Source: Ascidia mentula (Eukaryota; Chordata; Ascidiacea; Phlebobranchia; Ascidiidae). Taken from it: a stretch of DNA of 64,000 nt. The stretch spans positions 16,505,001 to 16,569,000 of the forward strand of contig OX387202.1 of the NCBI GenBank assembly GCA_947561715.1. Reading direction: 5' to 3'. Each line of letters opens with the position of its first letter. Position 1 is the first letter of the stretch. Below are positions 50,647 to 63,900 of the stretch, piece after piece. The notes below the pieces were generated by a model. That model ran no database searches. It was not told the DNA's origin and saw nothing but the letters and a program-made list of their open reading frames with translations. Both the position numbers and the translations under genes were made by a program.

Positions 50647-51328
50647 GTCGGATGGTTCAGCCAATTCCTTCCGCAAAACCATTGAATACAAACAGCTATT
50701 TAGACATCTCGTTTCGTGGTGAGCCCTCAACGTTGAGGTAAATTTTAAAACGCTTACTTTCATTGTGTTGAAATGGTGAGCGAAAACATCAGTCATGCAT
50801 AAAGATTTGCACGTATTTGTAGTTTGTTCAATTTTAGCGCTGGGGCATTTTGATGGGGATTGAGGTGATGCCGTTGTTGACGCCAACTTAAACTCATGAA
50901 AATAAAATCGGTCCAAGCAATGTATTTGCGTCATGTAGATAACGATTACAAGTTTAATCTCTGTCTGTGTGTTCCCAACAAAGCTTCACATTATGTACCA
51001 ACATTGCCCGTTATCTTCACACACATGTTATCAATGAACTTGACAAGGATTTCCAAGACAGTGTTTACAGACTGGACCCACACGCAGATATAAAACATTC
51101 CGTCACAACAACTTTCCGCACTGTGGTTTGTGTGAATGGCGCGCTCAGACAGGAAAACATTCTGAAAAAACATTAATTCTGTGTTATAAACGCCCAGGGT
51201 ATAAAAATTAGATTATTTTTTATAGTTTTAATCTTACACAGTTTTAAATGTATCGATTATGAAATAATTACTGTTTTCGTTTTCAATTATGGTTACATTT
51301 AGAAATCGGAGATAGACTTGATCTAAGC

Positions 51329-51864
51329 ATGAAGACTGCAATAGTTGCACTGTTGGTCGTGTTGTTGCTCTGCACAGCTTCAGTTAGAGGTTTACCTGCG
51401 CCATGCAGACAGTTAGTATTTGTTTAAAATATGATTTATGTCATTTGTCCCTTATCGTACTTTTATTTGTCTTCATTCTCAATCTGGCATTTATATGCAA
51501 AGTTTCTCCGAACAAAATTAAGTATTAAACCGTTTGCATTCTTTTTCGTGCAATTTATGTTGACTGATAATTTTTCAAATTTCAAGGCCTTGGAAATTAT
51601 GATTTACGTAAGAATAATTTATCGCTGGTAATGATTTCTTATTCTGCCTATACTTTTATTGCAGGAAATGCCCTCGTAATTATGCACCGGTATGTGGAAG
51701 TGATGGTATAACACATGACCATATTTGCATGTTGAACTTTTCATCGTGCATACAGTAAGTATTTCACACTAGGCAAAATATTTAAACTAAAAGTACGCAT
51801 TATAATTTGCAGGGTAACCGCTGGAGGTGACGAAATTACTCTGATTAAGGAAGGAGAATGCTGA
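51329..51864 (+). CDS. Kazal-type inhibitor, unit 7
   Basis: Full frame; the reactive loop has CPRNYAPVC (Gln to Ala), otherwise as unit 1. P1 Arg. Confidence 0.92.
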
Positions 51865-52110
51865 GAAGCAAAGGTTCAAGAATAAACAACATAAAATTGC
51901 TTCAATTTTATCGTCTTGCTTGTAATTGTTGAATAAAAGAAACATTCAATTTTGAATAATGCACACCTATTAGCGCGATGTTTTTTTAAATTAGAAAGCA
52001 GAGGCAACTTTATTCCATGAACCTTGATGGTGCGGATAATAAGGGGCAAAATTGTAGCGGGGAAGTCCCAGAAAAATGGACAGTGCGTTTTGACTGGATT
52101 GTTTGTAATA

Positions 52111-52758
52111 ATGGACGATTTAAGTCGACAAATTGAAGAGATAGAAGCAATTTCTTCAATTTACGAGGGTGATTGGTCGGTGGTCAACGAGTGTTCCAGA
52201 CACTTCCGGTTGAGAATAGGCCAGAACAGCCCTTTGTTGCTGGTGTTTGAGGTAACTTTACCCGCAGACTATCCTTCTCAAGCGATTCCTAAATATTCAT
52301 TCTCTGCACCCTGGTTACAAAGAGTGGAACGACAAAGCGCAGAGAAATGTATCGCCGACATCGGTGCTGATAATAAACGAGAAAATGTTCGTTTTCTGTG
52401 GATTGAACACTTGCGTGGATTTGTGGATGAAAAAAATCAAGAATTTAAATTAGTGAAAGCCAACAAAAAAGCCCAATCTAAAGTATCAAAAACAGAAAGT
52501 GAGACCGTGTATAAAGGACCCAGTATTTATCATGGTGATCCATTTACAGACAGAAAAAGTACATTCCAAGGTCATCTAGCTGTCATTGCAAAACAATCTC
52601 AGGTTCAACAGGTGTTACAAGAACTACTAAAAATTTGAAAAATTTCCAATGCAACGCATAATATTTACGCCTACAGAGTTTTTAACAAGAAAGCAAATAC
52701 TTTTCATCAAGATTGTGATGATGACGGAGAGACACATGCTGGGGGAAGGGTTTTACAT
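52111..52758 (+). pseudogene. IMPACT 5' fragment, unit 7 (premature stop)
   Basis: The frame is open through the RWD domain, but a CGA to TGA change at 52636-52638 stops it inside the IMPACT domain, before the LTR. This is the most decayed IMPACT copy. Confidence 0.88.
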
Positions 52759-55450
52759 TGTAACATACGTCACAGAAACCAGTGCTTGAATTGCGTAATG
52801 TTTTGCGCGCAGCTTTGCACATGTAATGCATAATCCCATAATGTGACTCAAATGATTAAGCCATCGAATATTCTCGAGTAAAATAATACAAGGAGGATCA
52901 ACTCCTTCAGCTAGTGTGCAACAGAATGTGTGAACAAGCGACTGCTAGTACAGCACGCGTGAATCATCTATATCCGCTCCCACAGATAATCTTGATGTGT
53001 ACTGTATTTTATGTTCCTGCAATATATTACTCATGATATCACGTGACATTATTGACCAATCAGCTCTCATAATGGAGAGCGTAAAAGAGCCCAGTTTAGA
53101 CCGGTAAATTCATTCTATTTGATTCTATTTGATTCTATTTGATTCTATTTGATTCTATTTGATTCTATTTGGTTCTATGTGATTCTATTTGATTCAATTT
53201 GATTCTACTTGATTCTATTTGATTCCATTCGATTCTACTTGTTTTATCGTATTACTGTTACACTGCTAATATTACTGAGACTCTACAAGCTATTCGCCGG
53301 CTTGGGATTTATTCCCATAGCCTGATAATAAACTGTTTATTTGGAATCAGCGGTTTGCTGGTGAGAACGAGGCAGAAGCAGATTTAACAATCGAAGAGAC
53401 TCAATAACCGCTCAGGCCATCGAGACACTGTTAAATATCTCAGAAACACTTCGAGTTATTTACAATAGTGCCCCGTCTTTGGCAACTCCCTTGAGATCAG
53501 AGAAAAGAAGCAGACGTGTTTCACCAGCCAGTACACCAAGATACCCGGCAAACCGACGAGGCAGCCCGTACAACTCCAGGCGCCCAGCACGCCAAACCAG
53601 AAGCCCAGGTGACAATCTGTCTCCAACTTCTCAAATATTTTTTGAACAGGAACTCCAGCTCTATTCCCGGCCGCGCAACCACTCAACCTTGGCCCCCCTC
53701 TTGGCAAGCGCACTTAGGCGCCGAAGACAATCATCTGGAAGCAAGGAACCTTCTACACCTCCCCCACGCAACATCAGGACCAAATCACGTTCACCACTTG
53801 GACCAGCGGACTCGTTTCCACAACAAGGAAGACGCCCCACTCAACATCTTGGAACCCAACAGCACACAGCACAGCGAAGGAGATCGGAACAACCGCAGCA
53901 ATTCTGCCCAACGAGAGGTAGAATACCTTCGACAATAACAAAAACGAATAACTCAAAAACTATAATCGCTCGCACACGCATTTAATTGTTTATTGATAAC
54001 CGACTTTTTATTGCATGATCATTTTTTTTCAATGTGCATATTGTGTTTCACCCCTTTGAAAGCCTAATAGCTCCCATAAGACCTAGGTCGCTAGGGAAAT
54101 TTTTATAAATTTACATAGTTTAGCGCCAATTGTTTGTCCGGCATAACGGTTTGTCACTACCAATAGGAAACCATAATAATTACAGACTGCTTACGCAAAA
54201 GCCTGTTGTTTTTGGCAATTACAAATTAATGCAAACGCCTGTTGTTTCGGCATTTGCAACCCATCTTCCCCAAGCCAGCATATTGCTCCAGTCGCCATTT
54301 TTTTATCAACCTTTGTGTTGGGTTTAAACCCAACAAACTTGTAACAACCACGTTGAGTAAATTCATGAAGGAAGCCACTTTTTCGCCCGTAAGTAAGCGC
54401 ACACGCAGTAAAACAGTAAACCCATTATCCCCAAGCCAAACCGTCGCCATGTCAACAAGCGAAGCAGAAATTCCCATAGTTTCGCCGCGTAGTGTGTCAT
54501 CGGAAACAAATCCGTCAAGTCCCCCGGCGCACAATCACGATAACGCCGCCAATAAAGCACAACCGTTCAGGCGTAACGCATTTCAGCCACGTAATACAGC
54601 ACCGCAACGCGCGACCGGAAGCTCTTCTCAGCTGTTTCAGCAGCCGCAGCAGTACAGTACGTCACAGCAGCCGAGCAAGCCATTTTCGGGATATCCCCCA
54701 AATAGACAGCGTTATAACTCAGACTTATGTTTTTATCACGCGCGTTTCGGTCCCCGTGCAAATAAATGCACTCCCCCTTGCCAATGGAAAGGCAATTAAC
54801 AAGACATCCCTCCTTGTGCATAATTCTATTATTAACCATGTTTTGGTGCACTGGCACAACTAACCTTGATTTCAATTTGCGCATTTGTTCGCCGCAACAA
54901 GTTGCGGAATACGAGATATTCCCCCGGAAACCTGCCATCGCCACCTGCTCAACATGACCAAAAACTGCCAAGTTAATGGTTTCCGCCTTGATAGAAATTT
55001 AAAGGAAATTCCAGCCATATCATACCGCTGTAGAAATAATTACTACAGACACTTATTACTTTTTTGGAGCACAAACATCCCACTCCATGCGATTTTGTCC
55101 AGCCCAATTATCAGGCACTATTTACGCCCGCCTGCTAAGGCAATGCCGACTGCTATTGGTTTTTACCAAAACGATTTAAATGATCAATTACGATCAATTT
55201 TCCAACACCTGAATGCTGATGCATCTTACCTAGAATGTCAACTGCAATCTTATCTCTCGTTGCTACTTGCAACTAACGCGCGCATTACCCCTCTCTTACT
55301 ATATCATTACTCACGGGACAACAGAAAGCAGCCATTACTGGAGAAACTATCACAGAGATAGGCTGCACGTACCGAAATGTACGTATACGCTCTTTACAAT
55401 ACATTAATGTGTATGCCACAATCCATTGTTTACCGAATTAGCAGGGCCCG
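52759..55450 (+). mobile_element. LTR retroelement remnant, unit 7
   Basis: 5' LTR at 52759-53464, the longest in the array owing to its decamer tract; gag-like region at about 54242-54799; ends at the array joint. Broken. Confidence 0.85.
53111..53240 (+). repeat. decamer minisatellite inside the LTR (longest allele)
   Basis: About 13 repeats of the ATTCTATTTG type with interspersed GGTTC, CAATTT and CTACTT variants. The same tract has about seven repeats in unit 1 and intermediate numbers in other LTRs, so it mutates by repeat slippage or exchange within the array. Confidence 0.85.
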
Positions 55451-56026
55451 CTTACTTTCATTGTGTTGAAATGGTGAGCGAAAACATCAGTCATGCATAA
55501 AGATTTGCACGTATTTGTAATTTGTTCAATTTTAGCGCTGGGGCATTTTGATGGGGATTGAGGTGATGCCGTTGTTGACGCCAACTTAAACTCATGAAAA
55601 TAAAATCGGTCCAAGTAATGTATTTGCGTCATGTAGATAACGATTACAAGTTTAATCTCTGTCTGTGTGTTCCCAACAAAGCTTCACATTATGTACCAAC
55701 ATTGCCCGTTATCTTCACAGACATCTTATCAATGAACTTGACAAGGATTTCCAAGACAGTGTTTACAGACTGGACCCACACGCAGATATAAAACATTCCA
55801 TCACAACAACTTTCCGCACTGTGGTTTGTGTGAATGGCGCGCTCAGACAGGAAAACATTCTGAAAAAACATTAATTCTGTGTTATAAACGCCCAGGGTAT
55901 AAAAATTAGATTATTTTTTTTAGTTTTAATCTTACATAGTTTTAAATGTATCGATTATGAAATAATTACTGTTTTCGTTTTCAATTATGGTTACATTTAG
56001 AAATCGGAGATAGACTTGATCAAAGC

Positions 56027-56562
56027 ATGAAGACTGCAATAGTTGCACTGTTGGTCGTGTTGTTGCTCTGCACAGCTTCAGTTAGAGGTTTTCCTGCGCC
56101 ATGCAGACAGTTAGTATTTGTTTAAAATATGATTTATGTCATTTGTCCCTTATCGTACTTTTATTTGTCTTCATTCTCAATCTGGCATTTATATGCAAAG
56201 TTTCTCCGAACAAAATTAAGTATTAAACCGTTTGCATTCTTTTTCGTGCAATTTATGTTGACTGATAATTTTTCAAATTTCAAGGCCTTGGAAATTATGA
56301 TTTACGTAAGAATAATTTATCGTTGGTAATGATTTCTTATTCTGCCTATACTTTTATTGCAGTATATGCGTTCTTGCTCTTATACCGGTATGTGGAAGTG
56401 ATGGTATCACATATGCCAATATTTGCAGGTTGAACTTTTTATCGTGCAGACAGTAAGTATTTCACACTAGGCAAAATATTTAAACTAAAAGTACGCATTA
56501 TAATTTGCAGGGTAACCGCTGGAGGTGACGAAATTACTCTGATTAAGGAAGGAGAATGCTGA
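56027..56562 (+). CDS. Kazal-type inhibitor, unit 8, with replaced reactive-site loop
   Basis: Exons 1 and 3 and both introns match the other copies almost base for base. Exon 2 (56363-56452) differs at 18 of 90 positions from unit 1, 11 of them within its first 22 nt. The loop reads [13 protein letters not shown] instead of CPRNYQPVCGSDG, so P1 becomes Leu (predicting chymotrypsin- or elastase-like targets). The following segment is [13 protein letters not shown], closer to the textbook Kazal consensus. Of the changed codons only one (ATA to ATC, Ile) is silent. All six cysteines, splice sites and frame are kept, so the gene should be functional. Confidence 0.92.
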
Positions 56563-56808
56563 GAAGCAAAGGTTCAAGAATAAACAAAATAAAATTGCTT
56601 CAATTTTATCGTCTTGCTTGTAATTGTTGAATAAAAGAAACATTCAATTTTGAATAATGCACACCTATTAGCGCGATGTTTTTTTAAATTAGAAAGCAGA
56701 GGCAACTTTATTCCATGAACCTTGATGGTGCGGATAATAAGGGGCAAAATTGTAGCGGGGAAGTCCCAGAAAAATGGACAGTGCGTTTTGACTGGATTGT
56801 TTGTAATA

Positions 56809-57455
56809 ATGGACGATTTAAGTCGACAAATTGAAGAGATAGAAGCAATTTCTTCAATTTACGAGGGTGATTGGTCGGTGGTCAACGAGTGTTCCGGACA
56901 CTTCCGGTTGAGAATAGGCCAGAACAGCCCTTTGTTGCTGGTGTTTGAGGTAACTTTACCCGCAGACTATCCTTCTCAAGCGATTCCTAAATATTCATTC
57001 TCTGCACCCTGGTTACAAAGAGTGGAACGACAAAGCGTAGAGAAAAGTATCGCCGACATCGGTGCTGATAATAAAGGAGAAAATGTTCTTATTCTGTGGA
57101 TTGAACACTTGCGTGGATTTGTGGATGAAAACAATCAAGAATTTAAATTGGTGAAAGCCAACAAAAAAGCCCAATCTAAAGTATCAAAAACAGAAAGTGA
57201 GACCGTGTATAAAGAACCCAGTATTTATCATGGTGATCCATTTACAGACAGAAAAAGTACATTCCAAGGTCATCTAGCTGTCATTGCAAAACACTCTCAG
57301 GTTCAACAGGTGTTACAAGAACTACTAAAAATTCGAAAAATTTCCAATGCAACGCATAATATTTACGCCTACAGAGTTTTTAACGAGAAAGCAAATACTT
57401 TTCATCAAGATTGTGATGATGACGGAGAGACACATGCTGGGGAAAGGTTTTACAT
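56809..57455 (+). pseudogene. IMPACT 5' fragment, unit 8 (5' part of the split original locus)
   Basis: Same fragment as in the other units, followed by the only element copy that leads through to the IMPACT 3' end. It has the one-base loss before the LTR. Private changes include CSGHF, LILW and HSQVQQ, so it is drifting. ACAT at 57452-57455 is the left target duplication. Confidence 0.88.
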
Positions 57456-60400
57456 TGTAACATACGTCACAGAAACCAGTGCTTGAATTGCGTAATGTTT
57501 TGCGCGCAGCTTTGCACATGTAATGCATAATCCCATAATGTGACCCAAATGATTTAGCCATCGAATATTCTCGAGTAAAATAATACAAGGAGGATCAACT
57601 CCTTCAGCTAGTGTGCAACAGAATGTGTGAACAAGCGACTGCTAGTACAGCACGCGTGAATCATCTATATCCGCTCCCACAGATAATCTTGATGTGTACT
57701 GTATTTTATGTTCCTGCAATATATTACTCATGATATCACGTGACATTATTGACCAATCAGCTCTCATAATGGAGAGCGTAACCGGTAAATTCATTCTATT
57801 TGATTCTATTTGGTTCTATTTGATTCTATTTGATTCCATTCGATTCTACTTGTTTTATCGTATTACTGTTACACTGCTAATAATACTGAGACTCTACAAG
57901 CTATTCGCCGGCTTGGGATTTATTCCCATAGCCTGATAATAAACCGTTTATTTGGAATCAGCGGTTTGCTGGTGAGAACGAGGCAGAAGCAGATTTAACA
58001 ATCGAAGAGACTCAATAACCGCTCAGGCCATCGAGACACTGTTAAATATCTCAGAAACACTTCGAGTTATTTACAATAGTGCCCCGTCTTCGGCAACTCC
58101 CTTGAGATCAGAGAAAAGAAGCAGACGTGTTTCACCAGCCAGTACACCAAGATACCCGGCAAACCGACGAGGCAGCCCGTACAACTCCAGGCGACCAGCA
58201 CGCCAAACCAGAAGACCAGGTGACAATCTGTCTCCAACTTCTCAAATATTTTTTGACCAGGAACTCCAGCTCTATTCCCGGCCGCGCAACCACTCAACCT
58301 TGGCCCCCCTCTTGGCAAGCGCACTTAGGCGCCGAAGACAATCATCTGGAAGCAAGGAACCTTCTACACCTCCCCCACGCAACATCAGGACCAAATCACG
58401 TTCACCACTTGGACCAGCGGACTCGTTTCCACAACAAGGAAGACGCCCCACTCAACATCTTGGAACCCAACAGCACAGCGAAGGAGATCGGAACAACCGC
58501 AGCAATTCTGTCCAACGAGAGGTAGAATACCTTCGACAATAACAAAAACGAATAATTCAAAAACTATAATCGCTCGCACACGCATTTAATTGTTTATTGA
58601 TAACCGACTTTTTATTGCATGATCATTTTTTTTCAATGTGCATATTGTGTTTCACCCCTTTGAAAGCCTAATAGCTCCCATAAGACCTAGGTCGCTAGGG
58701 AAATTTTTATAAACTTACATAGTTTAGCGCCAATTGTTTGTCCGGCATAACGGTTTGTCACTACCAATAGGAAACCATAATAATTACAGACTGCTAACGC
58801 AAAAGCCTGTTGTTTTTGGCAATTACAAATTAATGCAAACGCCTGTTGTTTCGGCATTTGCAACCCATCTTCCCCAAGCCAGCATATTGCTCCAGTCGCC
58901 ATTTTTTTATCAACCTTTGTGTTGGGTTTGAACCCAACAAACTTGTAACAACCACGTTGAGTAAATTCATGAAGGAAGCCATTTTTTCGCCCGTAAGTAA
59001 GCGCACACGCAGTAAAACAGTAAACCCATTATCCCCAAGCCAAACCGTCGCCATGTCAACAAGCGAAGCAGAAATTCCCATAGTTTCGCCGCGTAGTGTG
59101 TCATCGGAAACAAATCCGTCAAGTCCCCCGGCGCACAATCACGATAACGCCGCCAATAAAGCACAACCGTTCAGGCGTAACGCATTTCAGCCACGTAATA
59201 CAGCACCGCAACGCGCGACCGGAAGCTCTTCTCAGCTGTTTCAGCAGCCGCAGCAGTACAGTACGTCACAGCAGCCGAGCAAGCCATTTTCGGGATATCC
59301 CCCAAATAGACAGCGTTATAACTCAGACTTATGTTTTTATCACGCGCGTTTCGGTCCCCGTGCAAATAAATGCACTCCCCCTTGCCAATGGAAAGGCAAT
59401 TAACAAGACATCCCTCCTTGTACATAATTCTATTATTAACCATGTTTTGGTGCACTGGCACAACTAACCTTGATTTCAATTTGCGCATTTGTTCGCCGCA
59501 ACAAGTTGCGGAATACGAGATATTCCCCCGGAAACCTGCCATCGCCACCTGCTCAACATGACCAAAAACTGCCATGTGAATGGTTTCCGCCTTGATAGAA
59601 ATTTAAAGGAAATTCCAGCCATATCATACCGCTGTAGAAATAATTACTACAGACACTTATTACTTTTTTGGAGCACAAACATCCCACTCCATGCGATTTT
59701 GTCCAGCCCAATTATCATGCACTATTTACGCCCGCCTGCTGAGGCAATGCCGACTGCTATTGGTTTTTACCAAAACGATTTAAATGATCAATTACGATCA
59801 AGTTTCCAACACCTGAATGCTGATGCATCTTACCTAGAATGTCAACTGCAATCTTATCTCTCGTTGCTACTTGCAACTAACGCGCGCATTACCCCTCTCT
59901 TACTATATCATTACTCACGGGACAACAGAAAGCAGCCATTACTGGAGAAACTATCACAGAGATAGGCTGCACGTACCGAAATGTACGTATACGCTCTTTA
60001 CAATACATTAAGTGTATGCCACAATCCATTGTTTACCGAATTAGCAGGGCCCGCTAAATCGAAGCAAACCAAGTGGCAGCTGTATTCTAACAGAGAATTA
60101 CACTCAAAGGTACAGTTTGTAGAGCACTACCAACCTAATAGGATTTTTCACTTGAAAATACAAGGAAAAATCTTTCGGTTTATTAATTGTACAATGTCCC
60201 CGCAATTGCTTCCTATAAATAAGTCGATTAAGTAAGATAATTTTATCGAAGCTTCCAACATTCTATAGAATGTCCCTGTAGGAACCCCTCATTACCCGCT
60301 GAGGGATCTAGACTCAATTCTTGCGTCACTGGCACAGACCAAACGGCAGAATGAACGCTTAGACTCGTATTTTGGAGGCAAAAGGACTTCTCCAAAACGT

Positions 60401-61735
60401 CGGATGTGGCAAACTTGCGCATCCTCAAGCAGCATCCATTCAGTACTTAAACAAACGTTATTAATGACACTCTCCTCTATAACAGACCCATTTTGGAGCA
60501 GTATTTTGGCTATTTTAGTCATTTTATCCTTAATTTGGGGTGTCATATTAACAGGCTTTGCAATCAAGCATGTCTGGCTACGCCTATACCCACGTGTAAG
60601 ACCAACTATTGCTCATTATATAGCACGGGCTCGGACAAACTTAAATCCCTTCAATAGGAATGCACCAGGTAACGAACCTGAAGCAGCAGTACAAAACGAG
60701 GCTGAAAATAATCCCTTGCATGAATTGTACCCTGATTTACAAAATGTAAATGCCCAGCAATAAGAACCAGCCGCACCTCCTACTGCATAGGCGCATGGCC
60801 CTATCCATAAATCTTCTCGCATTGTTATCACCCCCACGACATGGTAATGACCCTTTGTGTATTCGCATGTCATTGCACATTTGTTGCGACTTTTCCTTGT
60901 GCACCATTATAACCGAGATTTCTCTATTAATAACTTACCAAATTTGCGTATTATATCATTTTTTTTCGCACCCACCATTTGCAATTTACTCGTTCAATCG
61001 CATTAAAATCCTTTTTAATCGCCCACAGCTGATGTTATATTCATCACCTGCAAATCTAGGGGGAAGTACTTGTAACATACGTCACAGAAACCAGTGCTTG
61101 AATTGCGTAATGTTTTGCGCGCAGCTTTGCACATGTAATGCATAATCCCATAACGTGCCCCAAATGATTTAGCCATCGAATATTCTCGAGTAAAATAATA
61201 CAAGGAGGATCAACTCCTTCAGCTAGTGTGCAACAGAATGTGTGAACAAGCGACTGCTAGTACAGCACGCGTGAATCATCTATATCCGCTCCCACAGATA
61301 ATCTTGATGTGTACTGTATTTTATGTTCCTGCAATATATTACTCATGATATCACGTGACATTATTGACCAATCAGCTCTCATAATGGAGAGCGTAAAAGA
61401 GCCAGTTTAGACCGGTAAATTCATTCTATTTGATTCTATTTGGTTCTATTTGATTCTATTTGATTCAATTTGATTCTACTTGATTCTATTTGATTCCATT
61501 CGATTCTACTTGTTTTATCGTATTACTGTTACACTGCTAATATTACTGAGACTCTACAAGCTATTCGCCGGCTTGGGATTTATTCCCATAGCCTGATAAT
61601 AAACTGTTTATTTGGAATCAGCGGTTTGCTGGTGAGAACGAGGCAGAAGCAGATTTAACAATCGAAGAGACTCAATAACCGCTCAGGCCATCGAGACACT
61701 GTTAAATATCTCAGAAACACTTCGAGTTATTTACA
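57456..61735 (+). mobile_element. LTR retroelement (Ty3/Gypsy-like, env-like region), both LTRs present, non-autonomous
   Basis: 5' LTR 57456-58075; 3' LTR 61071-61735. Target duplication ACAT at 57452-57455 and 61736-61739. A purine tract (AGGGGGAAG) sits just before the 3' LTR. Parts: Arg/Ser-rich leader, gag-like 3' region with the CFYHARFG..KC..PC motif (58846-59403), then an env-like 3' region ending in a transmembrane segment (AILVILSLIWGVILTG) and a cytoplasmic tail (60404-60763). There is no protease, reverse transcriptase or integrase region. Broken, at least several lesions. The 4-bp target and env-like frame recall Gypsy/errantivirus kin. The LTRs are very similar, so insertion was recent. 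No convincing primer-binding site recognised. Confidence 0.85.
61071..61735 (+). repeat. 3' LTR of the retroelement
   Basis: 665 bp from TGTAACATACG to TTATTTACA, with the decamer minisatellite and AATAAA signal. It is directly followed by ACAT and the continuation of IMPACT, which fixes the LTR edge precisely. Confidence 0.92.
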
Positions 61736-61970
61736 ACATTTACTTCAAATATTAGATGCAAGAAATGTTATTGTTGTGGTTTCGCGATGGTACGGAGGGA
61801 TTCAGTGGGGACCAGATAGATTCAAACATATCAACAATGCTGCCAGAAGCATTTTGTTGAAACATGGATTCATTCAAGAAAATAAAAACAAAATAAAATC
61901 CATTTTTAAACTAAATTCTTTGAAATGTTCTTTCATCAGTTTGCATAAATCTGGCAATGCAATTTTTTAA
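61736..61970 (+). pseudogene. IMPACT 3' fragment (C-terminal part of the IMPACT/UPF0029 domain)
   Basis: Directly after the 3' LTR the frame LLQILDARNVIVVVSRWYGG continues with IQWGPDRFKHINNAARS and runs to TAA at 61968-61970. VVVSRWYGG and GPDRFKHINN are the most conserved IMPACT signatures and are absent from all eight 5' fragments. The sequence resumes exactly where the 5' fragments stop (ACAT shared), proving that one insertion split the gene. It has no start codon or promoter of its own apart from the adjacent LTR. It converges with the methyltransferase gene 168 bp away. Confidence 0.93.
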
Positions 61971-62138
61971 ATGTGACATTTTGGTGTGATAAAGTGGTCG
62001 AATAAATAATTTAGATGTGTTGATATTTTAATAGTGCTATATTGGTGCAATATTAACAGCTAAATGGAGTTGTATAAATAATGTTGTCGGCGATACAAGA
62101 CTTTCTATTTTCCACTAAAAAATGTAATTTAAACTGTC

Positions 62139-63900
<1,762 letters not shown>

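Larger units (their letters stand above)
20991..61970 (+). repeat. eight-unit tandem segmental array: Kazal gene + 5' IMPACT + LTR element
   Basis: Units begin at CTTACTTTCATTGTG at 20991, 25480, 30947, 35518, 40178, 45674, 50753 and 55451. Lengths for the six directly joined units are 4489, 5467, 4571, 4660, 5496 and 4698 bp (units 1-5 and 7). Each joint reads GCAGGGCCCGCTTACTTTC, fusing the element interior to the upstream flank. The uninterrupted flank in unit 1 reads AAAACGCTTACTTTC and the uninterrupted element in unit 8 reads GGGCCCGCTAAATCG, so the joint overlap is CGCT. Unit 8 alone continues through the rest of the element, the 3' LTR and the IMPACT 3' end. Unit 6 ends early and is followed by a unique spacer. 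Copies look about 98 percent identical by eye, apart from indels. Confidence 0.93.

Noticed and set aside
20991-60055. Regular repetition suggesting a CRISPR or satellite array
   Set aside because: Units are 4.5-5.5 kb with spliced genes and an LTR element, so this is a segmental duplication.
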